The position numbers and the translations under genes are program-made. This document shows positions 18,802-27,725 of a stretch of DNA of 64,000 nt, piece after piece. Each line of letters starts with the position of its first letter. The stretch's first letter is position 1. Source of the DNA: JBAYIE01 sp965279165. Lineage in GTDB: Bacteria > Bacteroidota > Bacteroidia > UKL13-3. The stretch covers positions 992,001 to 1,056,000 of the forward strand of contig OZ257140.1 of assembly GCA_965279165.1 (NCBI GenBank), read 5' to 3'. The notes beneath the pieces are model-generated. The model was given only the letters and a program-made list of their open reading frames with translations. It did not search any database and was not told the origin of the DNA.

Positions 18802-20892
18802 GTGCTGTTTCAATCAGATTATACCATTCTCACTTTCCTATTGTGTGCCTCTGTGGCAAGCCTAACAGGTTGGTTTCTATATAAGCACAATCCTTTAAAA
18901 CTTGAACATCCGCTTAGCCGTTGGATTAATATCTTGCTCGGCATTCTTAGAGGATTAGCGGTTTTTATGCTGCTCTTATTGCTATTTGGACCCCTGTTAA
19001 AATGGATTGACTTTACCAAAGAAAAACCACTTCTTTTGGTTGCAATAGATAATTCTCAATCCATTGCACATTCGAGCGACTCAGTTTTCATCCGTAACCA
19101 ATGGCAGAAACAACTTAATTCACTTCAAATTGCTTTACAAGACGCATTTGAAATCAAACCTTATTTATTCGGAAGTAAAATTCGTTCTGGTATAAATCCT
19201 GATTTTACCGATTCGAAATCCAATGCAGGAGCACTTTTTGAAGAATGGAAAGCTTCGTTCGGTTATAGCAAACCGGCTGCTATAATTCTGGCTTCCGATG
19301 GAATTTTTAATGAAGGAATTTCGCCTGTCGAAACTGCAAACGAAATGAACTGTCCGGTATATACCATCGCTTTAGGGGATACCATGCAATACAAAGACAT
19401 ACTCATAAAACAAGTAAGATACAATCCAATGGTGTTTGCCGGCAACAAGTTTCAAGTTCAGGTTGATTTGGCCGCTTATGACAGTGAAAATGAACAGCCA
19501 ATATTTCAAATACTTTGTGACAATAAACCCATTCATTCCGAATCCATTCGTATCTCCTCAGCCAATTGGTTTAATACCTTTTCGTATGCTTTTGATTCTG
19601 AAAAAGAAGGTACACATCATTATGTGTTTCAATTAAAAAATACCAAAGGCGAACGTACTTTAATCAACAATAAAAAAGATGTTTTCATACAAGTAATTAA
19701 ACAGAAACAAAAAATTTGTATCTTATATAACGCTGCACATCCTGACATTGCTGCTCTATCCGCTTCCCTTTTATCAAACCAAAACTTTGAAATTACAATC
19801 TCCTCGGTTAATGACCCAAACTTATCCATCAAAAATTATAACCTGATTATTGCCCATCAAATTCCGGGCATCCATGGCGAAGGACTTAACATTCTTAAAT
19901 CAGATCAATTAAATGCAACGCCGGTTTTATATATTTTAGGAGCAAACTCCGGTTTGAAATATTTTTCTGATTTAACAAATAATGCGTTTGGTATTTATGG
20001 CGATCACCATACCATGAATGAAGTTACAGCCATACCCAACGGACAATTCAGTCTGTTTAATATTCCGGATGAAAACCTAAACCCTATATCCCGTTTCCCT
20101 CCATTATATGCACCTTTCGGAAATTACAAAATCAATGGACAAACAGACGTCTTTCTGTATCAAAAAATCGGCAATGTAAGTACCGAGTATCCTTTGCTAT
20201 TTTTTCAATCAACCGATAATAAGAAACTAGGATTCCTTTGTGGTGAAGGATTTTGGAAATGGCGCATCCATGATTATGCAAACAGCAAACAGCAGGTAAC
20301 GGCCGGCTTATTGGATAAATCCATTCAATTTTTATTGGAACGAAAAGACAATTCCCCTTTTCGAATTCATACCGAAAAAGAATGGAACGAAACAGAATCT
20401 ATTCTATTTACAGGCGAATTATATAATGAATCCAACGAACCAACCAATATACCAACGCCCGAATTTACCATTACCAATAGCCAAAATAAAACCTATCGAT
20501 TTTCCTTTAACAAAATAAACCAAACCTACCGCCTAGATGCAGGTATTTTTCCTCCTGGAAATTACCGCTATCAATCCAACGTCATCTTAGGTAATAAATC
20601 CTATTCAGTGTCGGGGAAATTCTTGGTACGCCCATCCCAATTAGAGTTTATCAATACCGTTGCCGACCATCAGATTTTACATGAAATAGCATCCAATACC
20701 AATGCCGCCGTGTATTATCCGAATCAATTAGAAAAACTTACTGAAAAACTAAAAACAGGATTACAAGCCCAAACAATTATTCACCGAAAAGAATCTACCA
20801 TTCCTTTAATCGAACTAAAGTGGTTATTCTACTTAACTATAGGCTTTTTAACTATCGAATGGTTTATCCGTAAATGGAATGGCTCCGTTTAA
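18802..20892 (+). CDS. membrane protein with von Willebrand factor A-like domain
   Basis: This 696-residue protein begins at a GTG. Two transmembrane helices lie near the N-terminus (about residues 8-26 and 44-64) and one at the extreme C-terminus (LFYLTIGFLTIEWFI). Between them is a VWA-like domain with the metal-binding DxSxS pattern in AIDNSQSIAH (residues 81-90) and a later ILASDGIFNEG loop. The region after about residue 210 resembles Ig-like periplasmic modules. The layout recalls Bacteroidota proteins related to BatA/BatB, but no MoxR ATPase or other Bat gene is next to it. The function is not known; a scaffold in the periplasm is a guess. Confidence 0.75.
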   Translation: MLFQSDYTILTFLLCASVASLTGWFLYKHNPLKLEHPLSRWINILLGILRGLAVFMLLLLLFGPLLKWIDFTKEKPLLLVAIDNSQSIAHSSDSVFIRNQWQKQLNSLQIALQDAFEIKPYLFGSKIRSGINPDFTDSKSNAGALFEEWKASFGYSKPAAIILASDGIFNEGISPVETANEMNCPVYTIALGDTMQYKDILIKQVRYNPMVFAGNKFQVQVDLAAYDSENEQPIFQILCDNKPIHSESIRISSANWFNTFSYAFDSEKEGTHHYVFQLKNTKGERTLINNKKDVFIQVIKQKQKICILYNAAHPDIAALSASLLSNQNFEITISSVNDPNLSIKNYNLIIAHQIPGIHGEGLNILKSDQLNATPVLYILGANSGLKYFSDLTNNAFGIYGDHHTMNEVTAIPNGQFSLFNIPDENLNPISRFPPLYAPFGNYKINGQTDVFLYQKIGNVSTEYPLLFFQSTDNKKLGFLCGEGFWKWRIHDYANSKQQVTAGLLDKSIQFLLERKDNSPFRIHTEKEWNETESILFTGELYNESNEPTNIPTPEFTITNSQNKTYRFSFNKINQTYRLDAGIFPPGNYRYQSNVILGNKSYSVSGKFLVRPSQLEFINTVADHQILHEIASNTNAAVYYPNQLEKLTEKLKTGLQAQTIIHRKESTIPLIELKWLFYLTIGFLTIEWFIRKWNGSV

Positions 20893-20911
20893 TTGTACGA
20901 AATATACTTTT

Positions 20912-22405
20912 TTACTGAATTTCCTTTCTTAATCTCGCTACCGGAATATTTAACTGCTCCCTGTATTTGGCTACAGTTCGGCGGGCAATATTGTAACCCT
21001 TCTCCTTCAATATCTCCATTAAATTTTCGTCGGGTAAAGGTTTCCGCTTGTCTTCAGCCTGTATAGCATCTTGTAAAATCCGTTTTACCTCCCTGCTACT
21101 TACTTCTTCTCCATCATCGGTTAGAATACCCTCACTGAAAAAATACTTTAATGGCAAAGTCCCAAAATCGGTTTGTACAAATTTACTGTTGGCAACCCTT
21201 GATATAGTCGATATATCCATCCCAATTTGGGTGGCAATATCTTTTAATATCATCGGACGTAAAGTGGTTTCATCTCCGGTCTCGAAAAATGCATACTGGT
21301 GTTTCAATATGGCATTCATGGTTAAAAGCAATGTTTGTTGGCGTTGCTTTATTGAATCAATAAACCATTTAGCGCTATCCAACTTTTGCTTGATAAACTG
21401 AACTGTTTGTTTCAACTCTTTGCTAGGTTTTTCAGTTGCGTCATAACCCTTCATGGTTTCCATATAACTGCGACTTATACGCAAATCCGGTGCATTTCTC
21501 GAATTCAATTGAACCCCTAAAATTCCATTCTGCTCCACAATAATAAAATCCGGAATAATAAACTGTGGCTTGCTATCGCTTACCGATTCTCCGGGTTTGG
21601 GATTTAAATGGGTAATTACATGGATGGCTTCTTTTAATTGGTTGTCGTCAATCTTTAACTGTCGACACAATTTGTCGTAATGTTTCTTGATGAAATCATC
21701 AAAATAATCACTCAATAACTGATATGCCATATGCACTTCAGGCTTTGATTGATCTTTGCGCTTTAATTGAAGCAACAAACATTCCTGTAAACCGGTTGCC
21801 GCTATTCCCGCAGGTTCGAGTGCCTGAATTTTAATCAAACAATGTTTCATTTCCTCCAATGGAACTTCCATATTGTGTGCAAATGCAAGATCGTTTTGTA
21901 TCGCCTCTAGTGTCCTCCTTAAATAACCATCATCATCTATCGTTCCAATGATTTGCGAACCAATTATTTCTTCCCTTTCATTCTCGGCAATCGCGTTAAA
22001 TTGTTCCATTAACGATTCATGAAAACTACTTGCATCAGCCAGCGGATTCTCCTTGCGATCGTGCTCACCGTCTCCTTCATCACTCAAATGAAAACCATCA
22101 GCATCATAATCATCATTTACATATTCCTTAACATCATATATTTCATCGTCAACATAATCATCAACCGAAATATCCCTTTCTTCCTTAATATCATCATTAA
22201 TCTCACTTTCTGCAGCTCCCAACTCTTTGCTCATATCTACCGAAGCATCCTCATCCCCTGAAGTTACCAATGCCGGATTTTCCATTAATTCCTCCTCTAC
22301 CCGTTGCTTTAAATCCAATGCATTTAGTTGTAACAACTTAATGAATTGTATTTGCTGCGGTGATAATTTCTGTAGTAATTTTTGGTGTAACCCTTGCTTA
22401 AGCAT
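20912..22405 (-). CDS. rpoN: RNA polymerase sigma-54 factor RpoN
   Basis: This 497-residue sigma-54 factor has the Gln/Leu-rich region I at the N-terminus (LHQKLLQKLSPQQIQFIKLL). A strongly acidic region II of roughly 75 residues follows, then the core-binding and DNA-binding domains. The C-terminal RpoN box is present in the form ARRTVAKYRE. Sigma-54 directs RNA polymerase to -24/-12 promoters and needs an AAA+ activator to open them; no such activator is in this window. A TAACTTTG box at 22431-22438 on the minus strand lies 26 bases before the start and is probably its own housekeeping promoter. The gene converges with the VWA gene. Confidence 0.95.
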   Translation of the reverse strand: MLKQGLHQKLLQKLSPQQIQFIKLLQLNALDLKQRVEEELMENPALVTSGDEDASVDMSKELGAAESEINDDIKEERDISVDDYVDDEIYDVKEYVNDDYDADGFHLSDEGDGEHDRKENPLADASSFHESLMEQFNAIAENEREEIIGSQIIGTIDDDGYLRRTLEAIQNDLAFAHNMEVPLEEMKHCLIKIQALEPAGIAATGLQECLLLQLKRKDQSKPEVHMAYQLLSDYFDDFIKKHYDKLCRQLKIDDNQLKEAIHVITHLNPKPGESVSDSKPQFIIPDFIIVEQNGILGVQLNSRNAPDLRISRSYMETMKGYDATEKPSKELKQTVQFIKQKLDSAKWFIDSIKQRQQTLLLTMNAILKHQYAFFETGDETTLRPMILKDIATQIGMDISTISRVANSKFVQTDFGTLPLKYFFSEGILTDDGEEVSSREVKRILQDAIQAEDKRKPLPDENLMEILKEKGYNIARRTVAKYREQLNIPVARLRKEIQ

Positions 22406-22430
22406 GTGAATCCTCTTATTAAAATCGTGC

Positions 22431-22438
22431 CAAAGTTA
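22431..22438 (-). promoter_or_regulatory. -7 box (TAACTTTG) upstream of rpoN
   Basis: The minus strand reads TAACTTTG, an exact match to the Bacteroidota -7 consensus TAnnTTTG, 26 bases upstream of the rpoN ATG. No clear TTG -33 element stands at the usual spacing, so this half-site alone supports the call. Confidence 0.55.
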
Positions 22439-22469
22439 TAAAATAGGCGGTGAGCATGGGAATATTTTC

Positions 22470-22477
22470 TATTTTTG
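22470..22477 (+). promoter_or_regulatory. -7 box (TATTTTTG) upstream of asnS
   Basis: TATTTTTG matches TAnnTTTG exactly and lies 27 bases before the asnS ATG at 22505. It forms a divergent pair with the rpoN box. A -33 TTG is not evident. Confidence 0.55.
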
Positions 22478-22504
22478 CAGCCAATTGAACAACAAATTTA
22501 AAGA

Positions 22505-24019
22505 ATGTATATCAAAGATTTAAAGGAAAATGAAGGCCGGGAAGTAACTTTAAAAGGTTGGGTTGCTAATAAAAGAGAAAGTAAAGGACTGGTTTTTATA
22601 GTTTTACGCGATGGCTCAGGATTGTGCCAATGTGTGGTAGATGCCGAAAAAGTGAATGAACAAGTATTTATTGACGCAAGAGCTACAACCCAGGAAACTT
22701 CTGTTGCTATAACAGGGAATATTGTAAAAGACGAAAAACAAATCGGTGGTTTTGAAGTAAGGGTAACCCATCTTGAGCTTATCCATATTTCCATTGACTT
22801 TCCGATTACCAAAAAAGAGCATGGTGTAGATTTTCTCATTGATAACCGGCATCTGTGGCTAAGAAGTCAACGCCAATGGGCTATCATGCGAATCCGAAAT
22901 ACCCTTATTTTCGCGATCCATAAATTTTTTCAATCCGAAGGTTTCATACAAATGGATGCGCCAATCTTTACCGGTAATGCCGTTGAAGGAACTTCTACTT
23001 TATTTGAAACCGATTTTTATGGCGAACCTGCCTATTTATCCCAATCCGGCCAGCTTTATGGAGAAGCAATGGCTATGGCACATAATAAGATTTATACATT
23101 CGGACCTACTTTCCGAGCTGAGAAATCAAAAACCAGAAGACATCTCTCCGAATTTTGGATGATAGAACCGGAAATGGCATTTCATGATATTTTCGACAAC
23201 ATGGACCTGATAGAAAAATTTCTACGTTCAGTTGTTTCAGAGGTACTTGTTCAAAACAAAGCAGAGCTGGAAATGATAGGAAGGGATACCACTACACTTG
23301 AAAATATTACAAAACCATTTCCCAGATTAACCTACGACGAAGCTGTTAAAATTATTAAAGGTGAAGAAGATGTAAATGGCAAGAATGCCATCATAAGTTT
23401 AGAAGAAGAATTACGAAATGTGGAAACGAAACTGATAGAAGTTCAATCAGAAATTAAAGAGCGGGAAGAGAAAATAAAAATTCCCGGAATGAAAAAAGGA
23501 GAGATCGGATTTAACCAATCCAAAATCGACAAGTTGAAACAAGAGCAAGACGATTTAGAAGAACAACAAAGAAACATTCCACAATGGCTCAATAGCGCTC
23601 GTACTTTTAACTACGGCGACGACTTTGGTGGAAGCGACGAAACAGTTCTTACTCGACTATTCGATCGACCAATAATGGTTTATAACTGGCCACATGCGGT
23701 TAAAGCATTTTATCTGAAACGCGACCCAAGTGATGCAAGATTTGCACGTGGTGTGGATACATTAGCACCCGAAGGCTATGGAGAAATTGTTGGCGGTGGG
23801 GAAAGGGAAACCGATTTGGATTTATTGATTGCAAAAATCAACGAACACCAATTGCCTATGGCTGCATTTGAATGGTACCTCGACCTTCGCAGGTATGGCT
23901 CCGTACCTCATGCAGGATTTGGCTTGGGATTAGAACGTTTGGTTACCTGGGTTTGTAAATTGCCCCATGTGCGCGAAAGTATTCCATTCCCAAGAATGTA
24001 TGGCAGGTTAAAACCATAA
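22505..24019 (+). CDS. asnS: asparaginyl-tRNA synthetase
   Basis: This 504-residue class IIb synthetase charges tRNA-Asn with asparagine. The N-terminal OB-fold anticodon-binding domain covers residues 1-110 (VTLKGWVANKRESKGLVF). The catalytic core has motif 2 in TFGPTFRAEKSKTRRHLSEF and motif 3 in GFGLGLERLV near the end. Compared with the E. coli enzyme (466 residues) there is an insertion of about 65-70 residues at roughly 295-362 that is rich in Glu, Lys and Gln and looks like a coiled-coil hairpin. It lies between motifs 2 and 3 and does not disturb them. The outer-membrane barrel gene follows closely on the same strand. Confidence 0.95.
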   Translation: MYIKDLKENEGREVTLKGWVANKRESKGLVFIVLRDGSGLCQCVVDAEKVNEQVFIDARATTQETSVAITGNIVKDEKQIGGFEVRVTHLELIHISIDFPITKKEHGVDFLIDNRHLWLRSQRQWAIMRIRNTLIFAIHKFFQSEGFIQMDAPIFTGNAVEGTSTLFETDFYGEPAYLSQSGQLYGEAMAMAHNKIYTFGPTFRAEKSKTRRHLSEFWMIEPEMAFHDIFDNMDLIEKFLRSVVSEVLVQNKAELEMIGRDTTTLENITKPFPRLTYDEAVKIIKGEEDVNGKNAIISLEEELRNVETKLIEVQSEIKEREEKIKIPGMKKGEIGFNQSKIDKLKQEQDDLEEQQRNIPQWLNSARTFNYGDDFGGSDETVLTRLFDRPIMVYNWPHAVKAFYLKRDPSDARFARGVDTLAPEGYGEIVGGGERETDLDLLIAKINEHQLPMAAFEWYLDLRRYGSVPHAGFGLGLERLVTWVCKLPHVRESIPFPRMYGRLKP

Positions 24020-24042
24020 GAAAAATTTTGAGCGATGTATAT

Positions 24043-25227
24043 ATGTCTGCATTGAACTTAATGAAACCGGTTAAACGCTTAAAACGGGAATTTCATACAT
24101 TCAATTTATGCGTGATGTTTATTTTATTCGCCACTAATTCAACCTTTGCTCAAGAAAAAAAATCTTTCATCCCCAGAACCATCGACTGGGGTTATCGCAT
24201 CGTACAAGGAGACTCCGCTCATCCATATAAGAAATATATATTTGCGGTTCCGATAATTGCTTATCGTCCCGAAACCAAATGGATTTTTGGTTTGTCGTTA
24301 GCACATATCTTCCGAACCAAAAACAACGATGGTATTACACGACCATCCACCATCAGGGTTAATGTTTCATATTCCCAAATGAAACAGTTCTCGGTGAAAC
24401 CCTATTTTGAATATTTTTCAGCAGCCAACAAACTCAATATTCGGGCGCAATATCAATACACCAATTTTGGCGAATATTATTGGGGAATTGGGCCTGATGC
24501 CCCGGAGTCGAATAAGGAGTTTTACGAATTTAAAATGCAGAGAGGATATGTTAAAGCTGCCTATATGTTGTTGCCCGGTTTCTATGCAGGCTTGCAATAT
24601 GGATACGAAAAAATGTACCATCTGAGTTATGAATCGACCGGATTCCTACAAAATTCAACTACCCCTGGAGCAACCGGTTATTTGGCATCAGGAATCGGAT
24701 TTACTTGTTATTCCGACACCAGAGACAATGTGTATTTCCCATTTAAAGGTAACTTCATCGAATTCTCCGGATTGATTAACCACTCCGCATTTGGTAGCGA
24801 ATACAATTTCACAAATATCACCCTCGATGCCAGAAAATTCGTGCAACTTTGGAACGAAAATATTTTGGCATTTCAGCTATTTCTTCACTCGAATGATGGA
24901 TCTACACCTTTTCGTATGATGGGCACCATTGGAAGCGAATCTTATATGAGGGGTTATTACAATGGCCGTTTCCGGGATTATAATGCCGTTTCTTTTCAAA
25001 CCGAATTTCGCAAAACAATTTGGGGACCGGTTGGTGCAGCATTCTTTTTGGGAATGGGTACCGTTAATCCTTCTATAACAAATGTATTTAACCAATTAAA
25101 ACCAAATTATGGATTGGGATTGCGCATCAAGGCAATTCCCCGCGAAAGAATTAATGTTCGCATAGATTATGGATTTGGATCCAAAGGTATAAGTGCCTTA
25201 TACCTTACCTTAAACGAAGCCTTTTAA
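24043..25227 (+). CDS. outer-membrane beta-barrel protein, BamA/Omp85-like surface antigen
   Basis: This protein of about 394 residues starts at ATG 24043 (the open frame extends to a TTG at 24028). A late signal peptide ends at NSTFAQ. The body has alternating strands with many aromatic residues, as in a 16-strand barrel, and the C-terminal part contains the surface-antigen pattern GSESYMRGYYNGRFRDYNA and RINVRIDYGFG. It lacks the long POTRA region of true BamA, so it is one of the short Omp85-like barrels common in Bacteroidota. It lies between asnS and prmA with small gaps. Its substrate or partner is unknown. Confidence 0.8.
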   Translation: MSALNLMKPVKRLKREFHTFNLCVMFILFATNSTFAQEKKSFIPRTIDWGYRIVQGDSAHPYKKYIFAVPIIAYRPETKWIFGLSLAHIFRTKNNDGITRPSTIRVNVSYSQMKQFSVKPYFEYFSAANKLNIRAQYQYTNFGEYYWGIGPDAPESNKEFYEFKMQRGYVKAAYMLLPGFYAGLQYGYEKMYHLSYESTGFLQNSTTPGATGYLASGIGFTCYSDTRDNVYFPFKGNFIEFSGLINHSAFGSEYNFTNITLDARKFVQLWNENILAFQLFLHSNDGSTPFRMMGTIGSESYMRGYYNGRFRDYNAVSFQTEFRKTIWGPVGAAFFLGMGTVNPSITNVFNQLKPNYGLGLRIKAIPRERINVRIDYGFGSKGISALYLTLNEAF

Positions 25228-25239
25228 CCAAATAAGAAA

Positions 25240-26079
25240 ATGGATACCTACCTTGAATTTACTATTCCCTGCGAAAAAAACATAGCTGAACTATTGGTCG
25301 CCGAATTGTCCGAATGCGGATTTGACGCCTTTACTGAACTCGAGCATGGAATAATTGCTTACGTTCAAAAAGGTTTATATGATTCAACATCCTTATATGA
25401 AATTCTTGAAAAATACTTGGTGAATGTTCATTCTATTTCACAAAAAGAAATGGAACAACAAAACTGGAATGCCATTTGGGAAGCATCATACGATCCAATA
25501 ACTATTGATAATAAACTGGAAGTTATTGCACCATTTCATCAACGTAATCAATCAATAGCTGATTCTATCATCATCCAACCTAAAAATACATTTGGTACCG
25601 GACATCATGAAACGACAACGCTTGTATTAAAAATGATGATGGATGTAAATTTCTTAAATAAAAATGTATTTGATTATGGAAGTGGTACCGGAATTCTAGC
25701 TATATACGCGTCAAAAAAAGGGGCTTCCTCCGTCTTTGCAATTGATATAGATACATGGTCAATCGATAATATTGCCGAGAATGCCGGATTGAATCAAATT
25801 CAAAATATTGAATTTAAATGCGGTAATCTCTCTGTACTTGACAATACCAAGTTCGATATTGCTTTGGCCAATATCAATAAAAATATCCTTGCCGAATCTT
25901 TCCAATCTTTATCCAATCACCTCAACCAGGATGGATTACTTCTAATCAGTGGATTTTATGAAACCGATTTAGAATTCTTGGTTAATATGGCTGCAGTTCA
26001 TCATTTTAAACTTATACTTAGCGATCATTTAAACAACTGGTGTGCAGCCTCTTTTCAAAAAAAGGGTCCCAAGAACTAA
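25240..26079 (+). CDS. prmA: ribosomal protein L11 methyltransferase
   Basis: This 279-residue SAM-dependent methyltransferase should methylate ribosomal protein L11. Family motifs are present: FGTGHHETTTLVLKMM near residue 120 precedes the SAM-binding loop FDYGSGTGILAIYA, and ALANINKNIL matches the PrmA N-I-N active-site strand. The N-terminal substrate-recognition domain occupies the first 100 or so residues and the length is close to that of E. coli PrmA. It starts 12 bases after the barrel gene, suggesting a shared transcript. Confidence 0.92.
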   Translation: MDTYLEFTIPCEKNIAELLVAELSECGFDAFTELEHGIIAYVQKGLYDSTSLYEILEKYLVNVHSISQKEMEQQNWNAIWEASYDPITIDNKLEVIAPFHQRNQSIADSIIIQPKNTFGTGHHETTTLVLKMMMDVNFLNKNVFDYGSGTGILAIYASKKGASSVFAIDIDTWSIDNIAENAGLNQIQNIEFKCGNLSVLDNTKFDIALANINKNILAESFQSLSNHLNQDGLLLISGFYETDLEFLVNMAAVHHFKLILSDHLNNWCAASFQKKGPKN

Positions 26080-26174
26080 ACTCCTTCTCCCCACTTTTAT
26101 TCATTACTACATTTACTCATTCACTCATTTCTCCCTATCTTGCACCACAATACAAATCTTAAAATCTATCTATT

Positions 26175-27371
26175 ATGTACGGAAAACTAAAAGATCACCT
26201 GCAAAAAGAATTAGCTGAAATAGATGCCGCCGGTTTATACAAACGCGAACGTGTAATCACCTCCGAACAAGGTGCCGAAATAACAATAACAGGAGGAAAA
26301 AAAGTATTGAATTTTTGTGCCAATAATTATCTCGGACTTTCGTCCCATCCCCGCGTAAAAGCTGCAGCACAAAAGACAATCGATAGCCATGGATTTGGAA
26401 TGAGTTCTGTACGTTTTATTTGTGGAACACAGGATATTCATAAAGAACTCGAACAAAGTATTGCCGACTTTTACCAAACAGAAGATACCATTTTATATGC
26501 TGCTGCATTTGATGCGAATGGTGGTGTTTTTGAACCTTTGTTTCAGGAAGCTGATGCTATTATTTCCGACGAGTTAAACCACGCTTCTATCATAGATGGG
26601 GTAAGGTTATGCAAAGCACAACGGTATCGTTATAAAAACAACGATATGGCCGACCTCGAAAAACAATTGCAAGATGCAAATGCCAAAGGTGCACGGTTTA
26701 AAATTATAGTAACCGATGGCGTTTTTAGCATGGATGGTTATGTAGCACAAATGGATAAAATATGTGACTTGGCCGATAAATACGATGCACTTGTGATGAC
26801 CGACGAATGCCACAGTGCAGGGTTCATCGGAAAAACAGGAAGAGGTGTTCCCGAATTATGTGGTGCAACCGGAAGAGTTGATATCATTACCGGAACGTTA
26901 GGAAAAGCTTTAGGTGGTGCAATGGGAGGTTATACCACCGGAAGAAAAGAAATTATTGAACTTCTACGCCAACGCTCACGACCCTATTTATTCTCCAATT
27001 CGTTGGCCCCATCGATAGTTGGTGCAAGCATCGAAGTTTTCAAATTGTTAAAAGAAGACACTTCGTTAAGAGACAAACTGGAAAAAAACGTAAACCAATT
27101 TAAAGCGGGTATGCAAGCTGCAGGATTTGATTTACGCGGAGGTGCTTCTGCTATTGTACCGGTTATGCTATACGATGCCAAACTCGCACAAGAATTTGCT
27201 TCAAAATTATTGGAAGAAGGTATTTATGTAATTGGTTTCTTTTATCCTGTGGTACCTAAAGACCTTGCTCGTATAAGGGTTCAGTTATCTGCTGCACATG
27301 AACCGGAACATATTGAAAAAGCAATTCAGGCATTTATTAAAGTAGGAAAATCATTAAAAGTAATATCCTGA
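26175..27371 (+). CDS. kbl: glycine C-acetyltransferase (2-amino-3-ketobutyrate CoA ligase)
   Basis: This 398-residue PLP enzyme of the alpha-oxoamine synthase family condenses glycine with acetyl-CoA or runs in reverse in threonine breakdown. It has the family features ANNYLGLSSHPRV, GFGMSSVRFICGTQ, the DECHSAGFIGKTGRG motif with the PLP-contacting Asp, and the Schiff-base Lys in TGTLGKALGGAMGGY. Residues follow E. coli Kbl closely and the length is the same. No threonine dehydrogenase (tdh) gene is adjacent. The 95-base upstream gap shows no clear consensus promoter. Confidence 0.93.
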   Translation: MYGKLKDHLQKELAEIDAAGLYKRERVITSEQGAEITITGGKKVLNFCANNYLGLSSHPRVKAAAQKTIDSHGFGMSSVRFICGTQDIHKELEQSIADFYQTEDTILYAAAFDANGGVFEPLFQEADAIISDELNHASIIDGVRLCKAQRYRYKNNDMADLEKQLQDANAKGARFKIIVTDGVFSMDGYVAQMDKICDLADKYDALVMTDECHSAGFIGKTGRGVPELCGATGRVDIITGTLGKALGGAMGGYTTGRKEIIELLRQRSRPYLFSNSLAPSIVGASIEVFKLLKEDTSLRDKLEKNVNQFKAGMQAAGFDLRGGASAIVPVMLYDAKLAQEFASKLLEEGIYVIGFFYPVVPKDLARIRVQLSAAHEPEHIEKAIQAFIKVGKSLKVIS

Positions 27372-27428
27372 TTTTACTTCCCGGTTGATTTCCATAAATG
27401 TTGAATTTTCCTTTTATCAACCGACTTA

Positions 27429-27725
27429 TTATTCGAAATCGCTTTCCGATTCTTTGCTGCCTACGACTAATTTTGTGGATTTCCTTTGATAGTAGTTATC
27501 TACAAAATTACACCAAATACAATCTTCTTCGCCACATCCCTGCGAAAACTGTTTGCCTTTAATACCACTGTAGGCTGTCTGTATTTGTTGTTTAACCAAT
27601 TCAACATCCTTTGATGTAATAGCAACCCTGTGTTTTTTAAATTCATTACTTACTTTATCCGGTTCAATAAAATCAAACTCCGCAGAACGCATTTCCCAAT
27701 TTTTGGTTTTGTCGAAGTCCATCAA
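27429..27725 (-). pseudogene. frameshifted C-terminal end of the helicase-nuclease
   Basis: This open frame of 98 codons is not a gene on its own. Adding one G to the GGGG run of the minus strand (27760-27763) joins it to the helicase frame and restores EFGGDYWRQAVFYKIL, the conserved motif at the end of PD-(D/E)XK domains of UvrD/AddB-type proteins. It also contains CGEEDCIWC, three cysteines that, with a Cys in the HLNKYLKCQTAFYF segment of the upstream frame, would fit an AddB-type iron-sulfur cluster. So the frame encodes the end of the nuclease. Either the base is missing in the assembly or the gene really is broken. Confidence 0.8.

Noticed and set aside
27382..27423. Inverted repeat CGGTTGAT / ATCAACCG between kbl and the nuclease fragment
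   Set aside because: Arms of 8 bases are separated by 26 bases and no T run follows; it could form by chance in AT-rich DNA, so I do not call a terminator.
27429..27725. A separate small gene of 98 codons next to the helicase
   Set aside because: Its product continues the nuclease domain of the helicase once a single base is added, so it is treated as a frameshifted fragment, not an independent gene.
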